In this document: one piece after another, positions 22,793 to 34,183 of the stretch
Layout of the letters: each line of letters begins with the position of its first letter
Position numbering within the stretch: the first letter of the stretch is position 1
Assembly (NCBI GenBank): GCA_963969495.1
Contig: OZ018328.1
Span: 7,291,331 to 7,355,330, forward strand
Source of the DNA: Ceratothoa steindachneri
Lineage: Eukaryota; Arthropoda; Malacostraca; Isopoda; Cymothoidae
Length of the DNA: 64,000 nucleotides
Direction: 5' to 3'
Translations under genes and position numbers: made by a program
The notes under the pieces: model-generated
Database searches by the model: none
What the model was told of the DNA's origin: nothing
What the model saw: the letters and a program-made list of their open reading frames with translations, nothing else

Positions 22793-24300
22793 AACCTTTT
22801 AGAAAAACAAAGCGATAAATGGATATGTATATATATTTTCTTCTTTTTTTCCCATTACGAACTGACTGTGAGATAAGTTGTACAACATAGTCCTTGCTAT
22901 GTTTACTCGAATGTGTAGGGGTAAATTGAAACACTAAATCCTGCGAGGTGTGTTAAGATTTATTGCCTTTATTAGGTCTTCAACATCTGTATAGAACCCT
23001 GCCTCTACCCAGATTTTATCCTATACTTATATGATACCATTAATCTTTGATATTTTACTGCTCGTTATTAAAGCACTCGGTGTATATTCATAAACTTCAT
23101 TTCTGTTACGGTTTTTCGTGATTATATGTTTCGAATTTTTAATATTGAAAATGGGACCCCGAGGCTGAAGCTCGAATAACCCAATTTCAGCCTCGAACAA
23201 TCTGGGACGATAGGTTTATGCATCTTTACCACATAGTCAGACATGGCGTTGTGTGTGTCTTCATCTTCCATAGAGGAAGATGAAGATACAGCTATGTAGA
23301 AACTCTCCGACTACCTAACTGTGAATGCTCATTGAATAATTTCACCTATCTTTTTAAATAAAATTAAGGAGAGGGTCTAATAGTAGTATGCCTATTTAGG
23401 CAGGGTGGTCGAGGAGTGTTTCTATAATATAGAGGTAATTAGGGACCCATAGCAGATATGAAAGAAATAAGAGATCAGCCCCTAAGCCATCTCTTTTCAG
23501 ATTTCACGAAAGAGTGAACAACATACGAGTATATTGAGTAAAGAGAGAACTTCAAAGAACACTGAGCGCCTAGGTGCTCGGTGAGGATAAGAAAGTGGCT
23601 AGAACGCCTCCCGCCAAGGGGAAAGAGGCAGACTCAAATGCCTCCGTGTACCCTTAAGGACTCTCGAGAAAAGGAATAAACCCGAAAGAGGAAAACTCAT
23701 ACAAACGCGATATTGGCACACCAAAGTTGCCTTGATCCGAATCCTATACATATCAAATGGATACGTAGCAATCTGCCACTCTGAGCCCGAGGAAGAAAGA
23801 TTAGTTACAGCAGACGGAGTAAGGACAATAAAGACAATCATATCTAATACCCTTTAAATTATAGCTAATAGTTGCCTCATGTGTCGGAAAATAGGCATGT
23901 GTGTAGGCTCACACACTAAAGAAGAGATAAAAACAGAAATTGAAATAACTCCTGCCGGAATCGGGTACACGAAATAATCAAATATGGATACCACACACAT
24001 GTCTACAAAATAGTGTTCACAAAAGCAGAAATGGTTAACAAAATCTGGCAGAACGGCATACTTTGGGTGAGCATGAGGATCCCACCAGAAAATATGGCAA
24101 GAAAGTGACACATCAACATACAGATGTGCTACAACTGTTATAAGATGAAGGATCACACGACAAGAAAATGCACCGAAAAAGAACAAAACTGCCCTGAATG
24201 CGGCCAACGTGGGCACTTTTGGAAGAACTATGCCCAACCTACGGAGAAGAAACACCCCGATTGCGGCAGACAACACCGAACAATAACAATGGTTTGCCTA
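22793..24300 (+). repeat. Inverted repeat arm 1' : LINE 5' region and ORF1 (gag) with CCHC knuckles
   Basis: Near-identical reverse complement of 4696-6212. The plus strand carries the same gag pieces: the AICHSEPEEERLVTADG block (23765-23820) and zinc knuckles at 24124-24240 (CYNCYKMKDHTTRKC, CPECGQRGHFWKN). Both copies share the stop just before the first knuckle, so the decay predates the duplication or the two are kept alike. The copy ends within the gag at 24300, so it is a 5' fragment lacking its 3' part, the opposite of usual LINE truncation. Confidence 0.85.
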
Positions 24301-25159
24301 GTGACCGACGCCCAGACAATTAAGAGCAGGATGCCGGTTTGAACGAGTCAGGCTAATCGAGGAACATCCCCGGGCCATTTGGACCCTGTGGAACAACAAG
24401 GGGTCGCTAGAGGAAGTCGAAACCTACCATAATTGGAATAAAGGGGCTCCTGTCAAATTTAAGTACGTTCTTTAATCAAATTTACTATTAAAAAAAAGGC
24501 CTTTAATACTTATCTGCTCAGGTTTAATTTTTAATCTTGCATAGCATTATTTACATACATATCAATAAACGTCAAAATATAGCCCTTCTCCTCTTCTTAT
24601 TCTTCTTCTTCCTCCTCCTCTTCTTCTTTCTAATCCTGGGGGAGAACCCTTTAAATTAATAACTGAAAATTTCCTCGCAACTTCCATTAATTCTATTTAA
24701 TTCCGGCGGCGGAAACTTATCCTGGTCTCAGAGAGGTATATTACTCTAGGCTGAGAACTAATTAGGGAGGAAAGAGGAATTTGTGTGATTCGCGGCGGCG
24801 CTCCTTAACAAAGACATTATTTTCCCCCTCGAATTTAGAGCGAAAACCAACGAGGGCTTAGTCGGTAAATCGAGATGTGCAAAGGGGTGAAGCTATTTAG
24901 AGACCGAAAATGTGTGGAAGCTATACAAAAGTATAAAGCACCCCTCATATTTAATCAAACTTTTTCGAATTTAATATATTATTCATAAATATGTATGATA
25001 ATAATGTATATTTTGCAAATTTGTTTGAATTAGTATTTTACTAGTTTACTAGTATTTTTTCTAAAATCCTAATTTAACCATTATTTCTGGTTTCAGTTAA
25101 ATTTATAACTATTATCTATCCAATATTGTCTTAAATAAGTAATATGACTAAAACTAAAG

Positions 25160-26125
25160 AACTTACAGAATAAAATGCTCAGGAAATGCTGTCCAAACCG
25201 CTATAAAACGATATTAAGATCCGACAGCTTTGTATCACGGACGAGAAGTGACAGAAAATGTCTTACCACACTTAGAGAAGACATCTTTCATTTGGGCTTC
25301 ACTACAGAATTGCAAACCATCATCTTCTTAACTTGCTTGGTAGTTCATTAAAACTTCAAGTTTAAAAAATATCAGCCAGAACAGTTAGAAAGAGACTTAA
25401 AGATGAAGGAATAAAATGATGCAAGGGGAGAAAGAAACTATGAATGGATATCTGAGGTCAACAGAAGAAAAACGTCTTCCGTGGACTAAAGATCACAACA
25501 ATTGGACACATGAACAATGGTCCAAGTTATCTAGTCAGGTGAAAATAATTATCAAACATGTAAGAAAGACTATTCTATTGTTGTTTTACCTGTAATTTAT
25601 ATAATTCCATTTGAATATAAATAAGAAGAAAATTATTCTAAAAAATCACTTTTTTTGTAACAATTTTGCAGAATTTCAACACGTCTGTGGCTACCTTTGT
25701 GAGACGAAGAGTTGGAAAGGCATTTCACCCTTGTGTAGTACCAACTTGGAAGCATGGAGGTGGTTCTATCATAGTATGTGGATGCATTTACAGGGGAGAT
25801 GTTTATACGCCTTGGAAGAATGAACTCCACAACTTATACCGCCATGTTGTCACGAGGTTTAGAGGCATCTATCCACAAATTACATTCCATAATGCCATAC
25901 ATCCAACCACACCAAGAATAGGTGTGGAGAAATAGCGATCCTACCTATGGAGTGGCCCCCCACAGAGCCCAGACTTAAATCCAATGGAACACTTGTGGGG
26001 AATGGTTGGAAAACCAATATGAAGTACCACAAGGACAAATGAAAAAGAACCGTGCGAAAATTACAAACTGAATTGTCAGAAATTGGCAAAAATTTGATAA
26101 AATCTAAGCAACGAAGAATTATAGC
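25160..26125 (+). pseudogene. Tc1-like transposase relic in arm A
   Basis: The plus strand reads HTH-type pieces at 25170-25400 (LRKCCPNRYKT, ERDLKMKE), then THEQWSKLSSQ at 25506-25538. After a 133-base interruption it continues FVRRRVGKAFHPCVVPTWKH, GGGSIIVCGCIYRGDVY, FHNAIHP and PPQSPDLNPMEHLWG at 25956-26000. This is a DD34E-type Tc1 arrangement. The expected F.DES block between EQWSK and VRRRVG is absent, so the first catalytic Asp is missing. Stops occur at about 25935 and after. Confidence 0.8.
25539..25671 (+). other. Intron-like interruption (GT...AG) in the Tc1 relic
   Basis: TAGTCAG/GTGAAAATAA at 25539 and CAATTTTGCAG/AATTTC at 25671. Joining keeps the transposase frame. The joined frame would still lack the first catalytic Asp, so it may instead be an insertion-deletion that happens to look like an intron. 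The same sequence is in arm A' at about 32474-32606. Confidence 0.4.
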
Positions 26126-26235
26126 TGTAATTAAACCCAAATGGGGTTCAACTAGAGATTAAAAATAAATAAATCAATAAATAAAATAAAATAACTAAAT
26201 ATAATCAAATTCAATCAAATAAATAAATAAATAAA
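26126..26235. repeat. AAAT-rich low-complexity sequence
   Basis: Repeated AAATAAATAA units. Arm A homology ends here; similar low-complexity TTTATTTATT lies outside arm A' at about 31945-31975. Confidence 0.8.
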
Positions 26236-26676
26236 CGGGGCAATGCCTTCGCCACTCTCCCCTATGTGGGGAGCTTGCTCTTCGCTACTAAGGTTCAAAT
26301 TTAAAATCTAAAAAAAGCAGCCATGGTTAAATTTTTATAAATTTTCTAAACTTTGCCAATTATAATAATTTTTTAAAAAAACTCTAAACTAAATTTTTCC
26401 CCCTTTCAAAATAAAACGTTGATAAAATATAGAGTTATAGAAGAAGATATATAAAAATAAATTTTCTGAACTTCACCATTTGTAATTCTTTGGGTTTTAA
26501 AAAATTCACAAAATTTGGATACTTATATTTATTTCTGAACTTCACCATTTTGTTTTTTGATGTTATAAAATAATTATTAAAAATAACTTTGATGGTAAAA
26601 AAAACATAAGTCATAACCAAACTAAGATGAAATTATTATCCAAATACTCCAAAAACTTCCCTTCTTAAATTATAGA
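26236..26676 (-). repeat. ~430-bp interspersed repeat, copy b
   Basis: Reverse-orientation copy. The hairpin end at 26236-26290 reads CGGGGCAATGCCTTCGCC then CTCCCCTATGTGGGGAG. The other end, AATTATAGAGTTAG, is at 26669-26682. It shares all internal blocks with the other copies. Confidence 0.85.
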
Positions 26677-26729
26677 GTTAGTGATGATGATGATGATGAT
26701 AAATGAAATTAAATAAATCAATCACAACA

Positions 26730-27735
26730 ATAAGTGGTAGGAAAACAGAAGAGTATTCGTCGTGCATGCTCCCTCAAACGTGGGTATTCTACTGCATTTC
26801 TCCATATTTCAATAGCCTCCTTTTTTTTGCAATCAAAGAGTGACTTCAAAATATGGTCCTCTGACAGCTCCATTAGTTCCATTTGCACGTCTGCAGGTGC
26901 TTTGTAGACATGAACTAAATGAGGTTCGAAAACTAATTACAATGTTAAGTTATGTTCCTCGAAGTCAGTAAATCTCCTGTTATATTCTGAAATTAATGAA
27001 TCTATCACAGCTTTGCACTCTTCAAATAATTAACGTCACTTCTCTTTTTTACCAACTACTCTTGTGAGCTGGTGAAAATGCACTTCAGTAAGTTCCTTTT
27101 GAGTAAGAAGACTCCTGAAAAAACTAGTTTTCGTCTCTGCGCTTCGGCTTTCTGCCACAAAACATAGATAGATTTTTGTATTTCCTTGCAAAACAATGTT
27201 GAGGTCATTATGCCTTGACATTATATCAGACAGAAATGCTACATTCCTGTAGAAAGCCACTTCTGATAATTTTGGGGGCTTTTTCTTATCATTAACTAGA
27301 AGCAATGATCTGTTTTCGCAGAGTTAAGACTTTTGACAGGACATGTTCATGTGAGAACCAACGTAATTTACAGTGATAGGGCAAATCAACATTGATTACT
27401 TCCTCATCCGACATGACCAGGTTGCGAAATTGACGATGACGTGTTGCGTATGCTCGTATAAAGTTAACAATGTGTATAACTTTTTCCAAAGTGTCCCTTG
27501 AAACAGGTGATTTGACACATAAGGTTTGCTGATGCAAAATACAATGAAATGAAATTAAAGCGTCTGACTTGGGAATTTCTTTTTCCAGATGTGTAATACA
27601 CCCTTCATGTTTCCCTGTCATAGCAGGGGCACCTTCTGTGAACACGCTTACTAGTTTAGCATATTTGTGCTCTTTATGAGCGGCATAGTGCTGGTTTAGA
27701 GGCCCTAAGGCCAATATTGGACTTGTTTGCAACGT
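26730..27735 (-). pseudogene. hAT-type transposase (GTF2IRD2-like), 3' two thirds, decayed
   Basis: Minus-strand blocks: open frame 27732-27292 with VFTEGAPAMTGKHEGCI, FHCILHQQTLCVK, NFIRAYATRHRQFRNLV and YHCKLRWFSHEHVL; next frame 27305-27036 with FYRNVAFLSDIMSRHNDLN; then the dimerisation region at about 26820-26730 with EYPRLREHARRILFCFPTTY then CCD. These are the ordered motifs of the ZBED/GTF2IRD2-like hAT family. It is a different, less decayed copy than that at 21057-22480. There is one frameshift near 27300 and a gap after 27036. The N-terminal third is replaced by satellite from 27735 upward. Confidence 0.8.
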
Positions 27736-27739
27736 TTTT

Positions 27740-29240
27740 AATGGTTATGAGAGTTAGGATAGAGATTCTAGTTCTACCACTTTAGTTGTTGAGCAGCGTT
27801 TTCAATAATATGAGAGCTCATCTATAGTTTTAGCTCCACTATGAAAGTTGTTGAGCAACGTTTTTACTCGTTTTGAGAACTTGTCTAGAGGCAATAGTGC
27901 CACTATGAAATTTGTTTAATAACGTTTTCACTGGTTGTGAGAACTTGGCTAGATGCTCTAGTGCCACTATGAACTTTTTTGAAAAACGTTTTCTCTGCTT
28001 ATGTGAGATAGTTTAGAGGCTTTAGTGCCACCATTGAAATGGTTTAGAACGTTTCCAATGGTTATGAGAGCTATACTACAGGTTCAAGTGCCACCTAAAA
28101 TATGTTGAGCAACGTTTTCAATGGCTAGGGCAGCTAGTCTAGAAGTTTTAGCGCCACTATGAAAGTTTCTGAACAACATTTTCACTTGCTATGAAACTTG
28201 TTTAGAGGCCCTATTGCCACTATTAAAGTTGTTGAATAACGTTTTCACTGGTTATGAGAGCTAGTCATGAGGTTTTAGCGCCACTATGGAAGTATTTGAA
28301 CAACGTCTTCACTGGTTATGAGACCTTATCTAGATCCCCAATCGCAACTATTAAAGTGGTTGAATAACGTTTTCACTAGTATGAAATCTTGTCTAGAGGC
28401 TCTAGTTACAATGAAAGTTTTTGAGCAAAGGATGGAATGGTTATGAAATGGTTTAGAGGTTCTAGTGCAAATATGAAAGTTGTTAAATAACGTTTGCACA
28501 GGTTATGTGAGGTAGTCTATAGGCTCTAGTGCCACCTTAAAAGTTGTTAAGCAATGTTTTACCTTGTTTGAAGAGCTTGCCTAGAGTCTCTAGTGCCACT
28601 ATGAAATTTGTTGAATAACGTTTTTAATGGTTATGAGAGCTAGATTAGAGATTATAGTGTCACTATGAAAGTTGTTGAGCAACGTTTTCAATGGTTATGA
28701 GAGCTAGTTTAGAGGCTCTAGTGACACTTTGAAAGTTTTGAATAATCTTTTCTTTGGGTATGAGAGCTTGTCTAGAACCTCTAGTGCCACTAGGAAAGAT
28801 GTTAAGTAACGTTTTCACCTGTTATGAGAGATAGTCTTGAGGCTCTAGTCCCGCTATGAAAGTTGTTTTGTAACCTTTCCAATGGTTATGAGAGCTAGGC
28901 TAGAGGTTCTAGTGGCACTTAGAAAGTTTTTAACAACATTTTCACTGGGAATCAGAGTAGCCTAGAGGTTGTAGTACAACTAGGAAAGTTGTTTAACAAC
29001 GTATTACATGTTTATGAGAGATAGTCTAGAGGTTCTATTGCCACATTGAAAGTTGTTCAACAACGTTTTCACTGGTTATGAGAGCTAGTCTAGATGCTCT
29101 ACTGCCACTATTAAAGTTGTCGAACAACGTTTTCAATGGTTATGATAGCTAGTCTACAGGCTTTAGTTCCCCTATGATAGTTGTTGAATAACCTTTTCAA
29201 TGGTCACGATAGCTTTTTTAGAGTCTCTATTTCCCCTCAG
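27740..29240 (+). repeat. 64-bp satellite array, ~23 diverged units (palindrome inner arm B)
   Basis: The unit is about 64 bases, roughly TCTAGTGCCACTATGAAAGT, TGTTGAACAACGTTTTCACT, GGTTATGAGAGCTAGTCTAG, AGGC. It contains the near-palindrome GTTGTTGAACAACG and a CTAGTCTAGAG step. Units differ by 10-25 percent by eye, so the array is old. Confidence 0.9.
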
Positions 29241-29849
29241 CCGGAGCAGGCATGATAAAGTTATAAGGAGTTATGTCGAAGGACAAGACACAAGTGAGAT
29301 ATTTTAACTCAATAGTTTTTAAAAAATTATAAACTCTCTCTATGGATTTTACTTAAGAAACTTTCTGCCAGACGATGTTTGAATTACTCGACTATTAAAT
29401 AAATTCATACATCTGCTGCAGGTAAACGTTCCATGTCTCGCATATTTCATATGTGGAATAGTTGTCCACTGAGGTAGTTCAAGCTTCCAACCGCTGTTCA
29501 TTCTAGATTAGGGTAAACAACGGATCAATTCAAGATAAGGCACCTAAGTTCGTTCAAGTTAAGTGCAGCAGCTGTGATCTTTGGCTAGCTTCTACAAAAA
29601 TTCCTAAAATACCCTTGTCATTTTTCCCGTTTAATTTGGACCCTGGGTCCAAATTATCTCATTAAAAGGGACTCAATTAATATACAATATACATTTCTAG
29701 TAATCTAAGAAGCATAAAATTTAATGTTTAGCAAATATTTTAGCGCTTTGTGACGTCATAAAGACTAAAATAGGAAAAACATTTTAATTTTGTTCTTTGA
29801 AAAGCGCTTTCTATAAAGGCATGATTTTTATTGAGTTGAGATAAGGCAC
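29241..29849. other. Palindrome centre: unique sequence with a LINE C-terminal remnant
   Basis: Plus-strand 29420-29530 reads MWNSCPLR then, after a one-base shift, EVVQASNRCSF. This resembles the WNSLP.EVV.A.....SFK..L end of CR1-like RT proteins. It also holds a perfect 25-base palindrome at 29632-29656. Nothing else is recognised. Confidence 0.45.
29632..29656. repeat. Perfect short palindrome (12-bp arms, 1-base loop)
   Basis: TAATTTGGACCC, T, GGGTCCAAATTA. It lies near the centre of the large inverted structure. Confidence 0.9.
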
Positions 29850-31312
29850 TGGTGTCTAAGTGTACATAGTGGCACTAGAGACTCTAGACTAGCTCTCATA
29901 ACCAGTGAAAGAGTAGTTCACCAACTTTCCTAGTGGCAATAGTCTCTAGGCTTTTACTCGTAACCAGTGAAAACCGAGTTTAACAACTTAACTAGTGGCA
30001 ATTGAACCGCTAGTATATCTCTCAAAATCAATGAAAACGTTGTTTAACAACTTTCATAATGATATAGATAGTTTAGACTAGCTTTACTAACTAGGGAAAA
30101 CTTTGTTCAAACCCCTGTATAGTGGCACTACAGCTTCTAGACTAGGTCTGATAATAGGGAAAACGTTTTCAACAACTTTCATAGTGACACTAGAGCCTCT
30201 AGACTAGCTCTCATAACCATTCAAAAAGTTGTTCAATAACATTCATAGTGACACTAGAGCCTCTAAATCAGGGTGGGCAAATAAAAAACCTAGCTCTAAA
30301 AACCCCGGGTTTTATTCCCGTTTTTTGGGGGGGCCTTTTCAAGTGAAATTTGAAAAAACACGGTTTATTTTTTCAAAATTACATTTTTTTCAAGAAATAA
30401 ATGCTACTTATCATTATTTTTATTCAAAATTCATATTTGTTTATAATTTCAACAAATATGTATCAAATTAAGGTTATTTCTCTGATACTGACTCATAATA
30501 ATTCATCTCTCCTTCTACAGGTTATGGCTATCATGGGACGTGATCTGTTACTGTGATCTATTCTTACTATAATATAATTATTTAACTAAGTAATTATTAA
30601 TATTATATTAAAATAGAGATAGCTATTTTTTTCTGTTATTCTAATGCTTGTAGCATTTGTTTTTTGAAAAAACCCAAGATTTGAAAACCCCCCCAAAAAC
30701 CCGGGTTTTATTGGGCCTTTTCAAAATTTTGGGGTTTTTTGCCAACCGTGCTCTAAGTAATCTCTTATAACCAGTCAAAACTCTCTACAACTTCATAGTG
30801 ACACTAGATCATCTTGTCTAGTTCTCCTAACCTTTGAAAACCTTTATTAATTACTTTAATACTGGCCCTAGAGCCTCTATGCTAGCTCTCATAACCAGTG
30901 AAACGTTCTTCAACAACTTTAAAAGTGGTACTAGAACCTCTAGACTATCTCTCATAACCAGTGAAAATGTTGTTCAACAACTTTCATAGTGGCACTAAAG
31001 CCTCTAGACATGCTCCGATAACCATTGAAATCGATGTTCAATAACTTTCAAAGTAGCACTAGAGCCTCTAGGCTAGCTCTAATTACCAGTGAAAACGATG
31101 TTCAACAACTTTCATAATGACACTAGAACCTCTAGTCTAGCTTTCATAACCAGTTAAATCGTTATTCAACAACTTTCATAGTGGCACTAGACCCTTTAGA
31201 CTAGATCTACTACCTAGGGAGTACGCTGTTCAACAACTTTCATAGTAGCACTAGAAACTCTAGACTAGCTCTCATAACCAGTGAAAACGTTGTTTAATAA
31301 CTTCCAATTTAC
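29850..31312 (-). repeat. 64-bp satellite array, inverted (inner arm B')
   Basis: The same 64-base unit as 27740-29240 but in reverse orientation: TCTAGACTAGCTCTCATAAC, CAGTGAAAACGTTGTTCAAC, AACTTTCATAGTGGCACTAG, AGCC. About 15 units, interrupted by a MITE at 30269-30750. Confidence 0.9.
30269..30750. mobile_element. hAT-type MITE, 482 bp, within the satellite
   Basis: Left end CAGGGTGGGCAAATAAAAAA; right end as reverse complement CACGGTTGGCAAAAAACCCC. Subterminal GGGTTTTTATT/CCCGGG blocks are also inverted. It is flanked by CTCTAAAT (30261-30268) and CTCTAAGT (30751-30758), a 7-of-8 match expected for an aged 8-bp hAT target duplication. There is no transposase frame. Confidence 0.8.
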
Positions 31313-32017
31313 TGATGCTTGGGATAAATTTGTTTCCGAGAAATCCTTTAAAGTAAAGTTTTGATTTGAATTACTTTTAGCCCTTTAGGGCAACGAGGCC
31401 CTTCGATGTAACCCCTTTCTTTGTGAATCTCTCTCTTACCCCCGTAAGCTCCGCAAGAGGAGGGCCCAATGTAGACTGTTGTTACACCTGTGGAAATGGG
31501 GCCTCATCCAGGCCCCACTCCCTCCACAAAGCAGTCTCAAACTAGACTGAGGCTACTTAGGCTGTTTTCTTCCCCAAATTTCTATTTTATTCTTTTTCGT
31601 CCTTTCGTAGGCTGGTCGGCGACCAGCTTTCGTCAATTCATCCCTGGTATGGGTCGCGATTGAGGGGAACTGGTTCACCCATCCCTCTTGGTTCGAGTTG
31701 GGGTGGGGAGGGGACGTTAACAGCTTCCTTGTTCTTAAATATCCTTTTACGCACCCGCAGAAACCATGCTGCGGCTGACAGCTAGAGGATTCTCTGTCCT
31801 CCTGACCTTAAAGCCGCCAGTTTGCCCTCCTAGCCCCAACATCTGCAGAAGTATCTGTGGCTCTACACCGTCGCCAAAGGTATAGATCATCGCCTATAGG
31901 AATCATTCATATAATTAGACATTTCACGTTAATGAATTTTGGGTCTTATTTATTTATTTATTGATTTATTTATTTTGGTATATTTATTATATTTATTTGA
32001 ATGTTTTTTTTAATTAC
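31313..32017. other. No recognised gene; GC-richer stretch
   Basis: 31380-31900 is less AT-rich, with clusters such as GGGGCCTCATCCAGGCCCC (a hairpin) and GGTCGGCGACC. It could be an untranslated part of a retroelement; I cannot name it. Confidence 0.3.
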
Positions 32018-33843
32018 AGCCATAATTCTTCGTTGCTTAGATTTCATCAAATTTTCGCCAATTTCTGATGCTTCAGTTTGTAATTTTTCGCACGGTTCTT
32101 TATCATTTGTCCTTGTGGTATTTCATATTGGTTTTCCAACCATTCCCCACAAGTGTTCCATTGGATTTAAGTCTGGGCTCTGTGGGGGGCCACTCCATAG
32201 GTAGGATCGCTATTTCTCCACACCTATTATTGGTGTGGTTGGATGTATGGCATTATGGAATGTAATTTGTGGATAGATGCCTTTAAACCTCGTGACAACA
32301 TGGCGGTATAAGTTGTGGAGTTCATTCTTCCAAGGCGTATAAACATCTCCCCTGTAAATGCATCCACATACTATGATAGAACCACCTCCATGCTTCCAAG
32401 TTGGTACTACACAAGGGTGAAATGCCTTTTCAACTCTTCGTCTCACAAAGGTAGCCACAGACGTGTGGAAATTCTGCAAAATTGTTACAAAAAAGTGATT
32501 TTTTTAAATAATTTTCTTCTTATTTATATTCAAATGGAATTATATAAATTACAGGTAAAACAACAATAGAATAGTCTTTCTTACATGTTTGATAATTATT
32601 TTCACCTGACTAGATAACTTGGACCATTGTTCATGTGTCCGATTGTTGTGATCTTTAGTCCACGGAAGACATTTTTCTTCTGTTGACCCCAGATATCCAT
32701 TCATAGTTTCTTTCTCCCCTTGCATCATTTTATTCCTTCATCTTTAAGTCTCTTTCTAACTGTTCTGGCTGATATTTTTTAAGCTTGAAGTTTTAATGAA
32801 CTACCAAGCAAGTTAAGAAGATGATGGTTTGCAATTCTGTAGTGAAGCCCAAATGAAAGATGTCTTCTCTAAGTGTGGTAAGACGTTTTCTGTCACTTCT
32901 CGTCCGTGATACAAAGCTGTCGGATCTTAATATCGTTTTATAGCGGTTTGGACAGCATTTCCTGAGCATTTTATTCTGTGAGTTCTTTAGTTTTAGTCAT
33001 ATTACTTATTTAAGACAATATTGAATAGATAATAGTTATAAATTTAACTGAAACCAGAAACAATGGTTAAATTAGGATTTTAGAAAAAATACTAGTAAAC
33101 TAGTAAAATACTAATTCAAACAAATTTGCAAAATATACATTATTATCATACATATTTATGAATAATATATTAAATTCGAAAAAGTTTGATTAAATATGAG
33201 GGGTGCTTTATACTTTTGTATAGCTTCCACACATTTTCGGTCTCTAAATAGCTTCACCACTTTGCACATCTCGATTTACCGACTGAGCCCTCGTTGGTTT
33301 TCGCTCTAAATTCGAGGGGAAAAATAATGTCTTTGTTAAGGAGCGCCGCCGCGAATCACACAAATTCCTCTTTCCTCCCTAATTAGTTCTCAGCCTAGAG
33401 TAATATACCTCTCTGAGACCAGGATAAGTTTCCGCCGCCGGAATTAAATAGAATTAATGGAAGTTGCGAGGAAATTTTCAGTTATTAATTTAAAGGGTTC
33501 TCCCCCAGGATTAGAAAGAAGAAGAGGAGGAGGAAGAAGAAGAATAAGAAGAGGAGAAGGGCTATATTTTGACGTTTATTGATATGTATGTAAATAATGC
33601 TATGCAAGATTAAAAATTAAACCTGAGCAGATAAGTATTAAAGGCCTTTTTTTTAATAGTAAATTTGATTAAAGAACGTACTTAAATTTGACAGGAGCCC
33701 CTTTATTCCAATTATGGTAGGTTTCGACTTCCTCTAGCGACCCCTTGTTGTTCCGCAGGGTCCAAATGGCCCGGGGATGTTCCTCGATTAGCCTGACTCG
33801 TTCAAACCGGCATCCTGCTCTTAATTGTCTGGGCGTCGGTCAT
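32018..33843 (-). repeat. Outer arm A' of the palindrome, with the mirrored Tc1 relic
   Basis: Reverse complement of 24301-26125. The Tc1 piece VRRRVEKAFHPCVVPTWKH lies at 32460-32400 on the minus strand, with the same GT...AG interruption at about 32606-32474. The non-Tc1 part carries a 47-codon open stretch near 33805-33660 (RFERVRLIEEHPRAIWTL), also present in arm A. Confidence 0.9.
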
Positions 33844-33986
33844 TTTAACCGTTCTTTTAATCGAGTTTTATAATTATTCGTGTTAATTATAATGTGTCAT
33901 GCATTTCACTAGGATACTACCCTCTCTCCTACGAGGTAAAGGGAATTAGACCTGGCTCAGTATTTTTTTTTGTGGGGGGTGGGAGG

Positions 33987-34183
33987 CAGGGGCGGATCCA
34001 GGATGTGTGGAAAAAAATCGGATCTGAGAGCGGTAGTGCTGAGTCCTTTATGTGACGCTGTTATTTATTATCAATTCTGTGTAAGATAACCACTATTAAT
34101 CCATCAATGCCCTTCTCTCAGAGTACTCAGAGGGAGGAGTTTAAGTTAGCCAGCCCCCAATTTTTATCCTGGATCTGTCACTG
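33987..34183. mobile_element. Short hAT-like MITE, 197 bp (candidate)
   Basis: Left end CAGGGGCGGATCCAGGA; right end as reverse complement CAGTGACAGATCCAGGA. This is the CAG(T/G)G.C.GATCCAGGA end pattern of hAT MITEs. No convincing 8-bp target duplication was seen (GTGGGAGG versus GGTTCGCA). Confidence 0.55.

Larger units (their letters stand above)
24301..26125 (+). repeat. Outer arm A of the 9.5-kb palindrome; partner 32018-33843
   Basis: The reverse complement matches 32018-33843 along its whole length with only scattered substitutions. The arm starts exactly where the LINE gag copy stops (GTGACCGACGCCCAGAC). It includes non-transposon-looking sequence (24301-25150) and a Tc1 relic (25160-26125), so this is a segmental inverted duplication rather than two transposon insertions. 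Confidence 0.9.

Noticed and set aside
23854..24276. 140-codon minus-strand frame
   Set aside because: Antisense of the duplicated LINE gag copy, same reason as 4577-5140.
31380..31900. Ribosomal RNA fragment
   Set aside because: The higher GC content drew attention, but no conserved rRNA core could be recognised.
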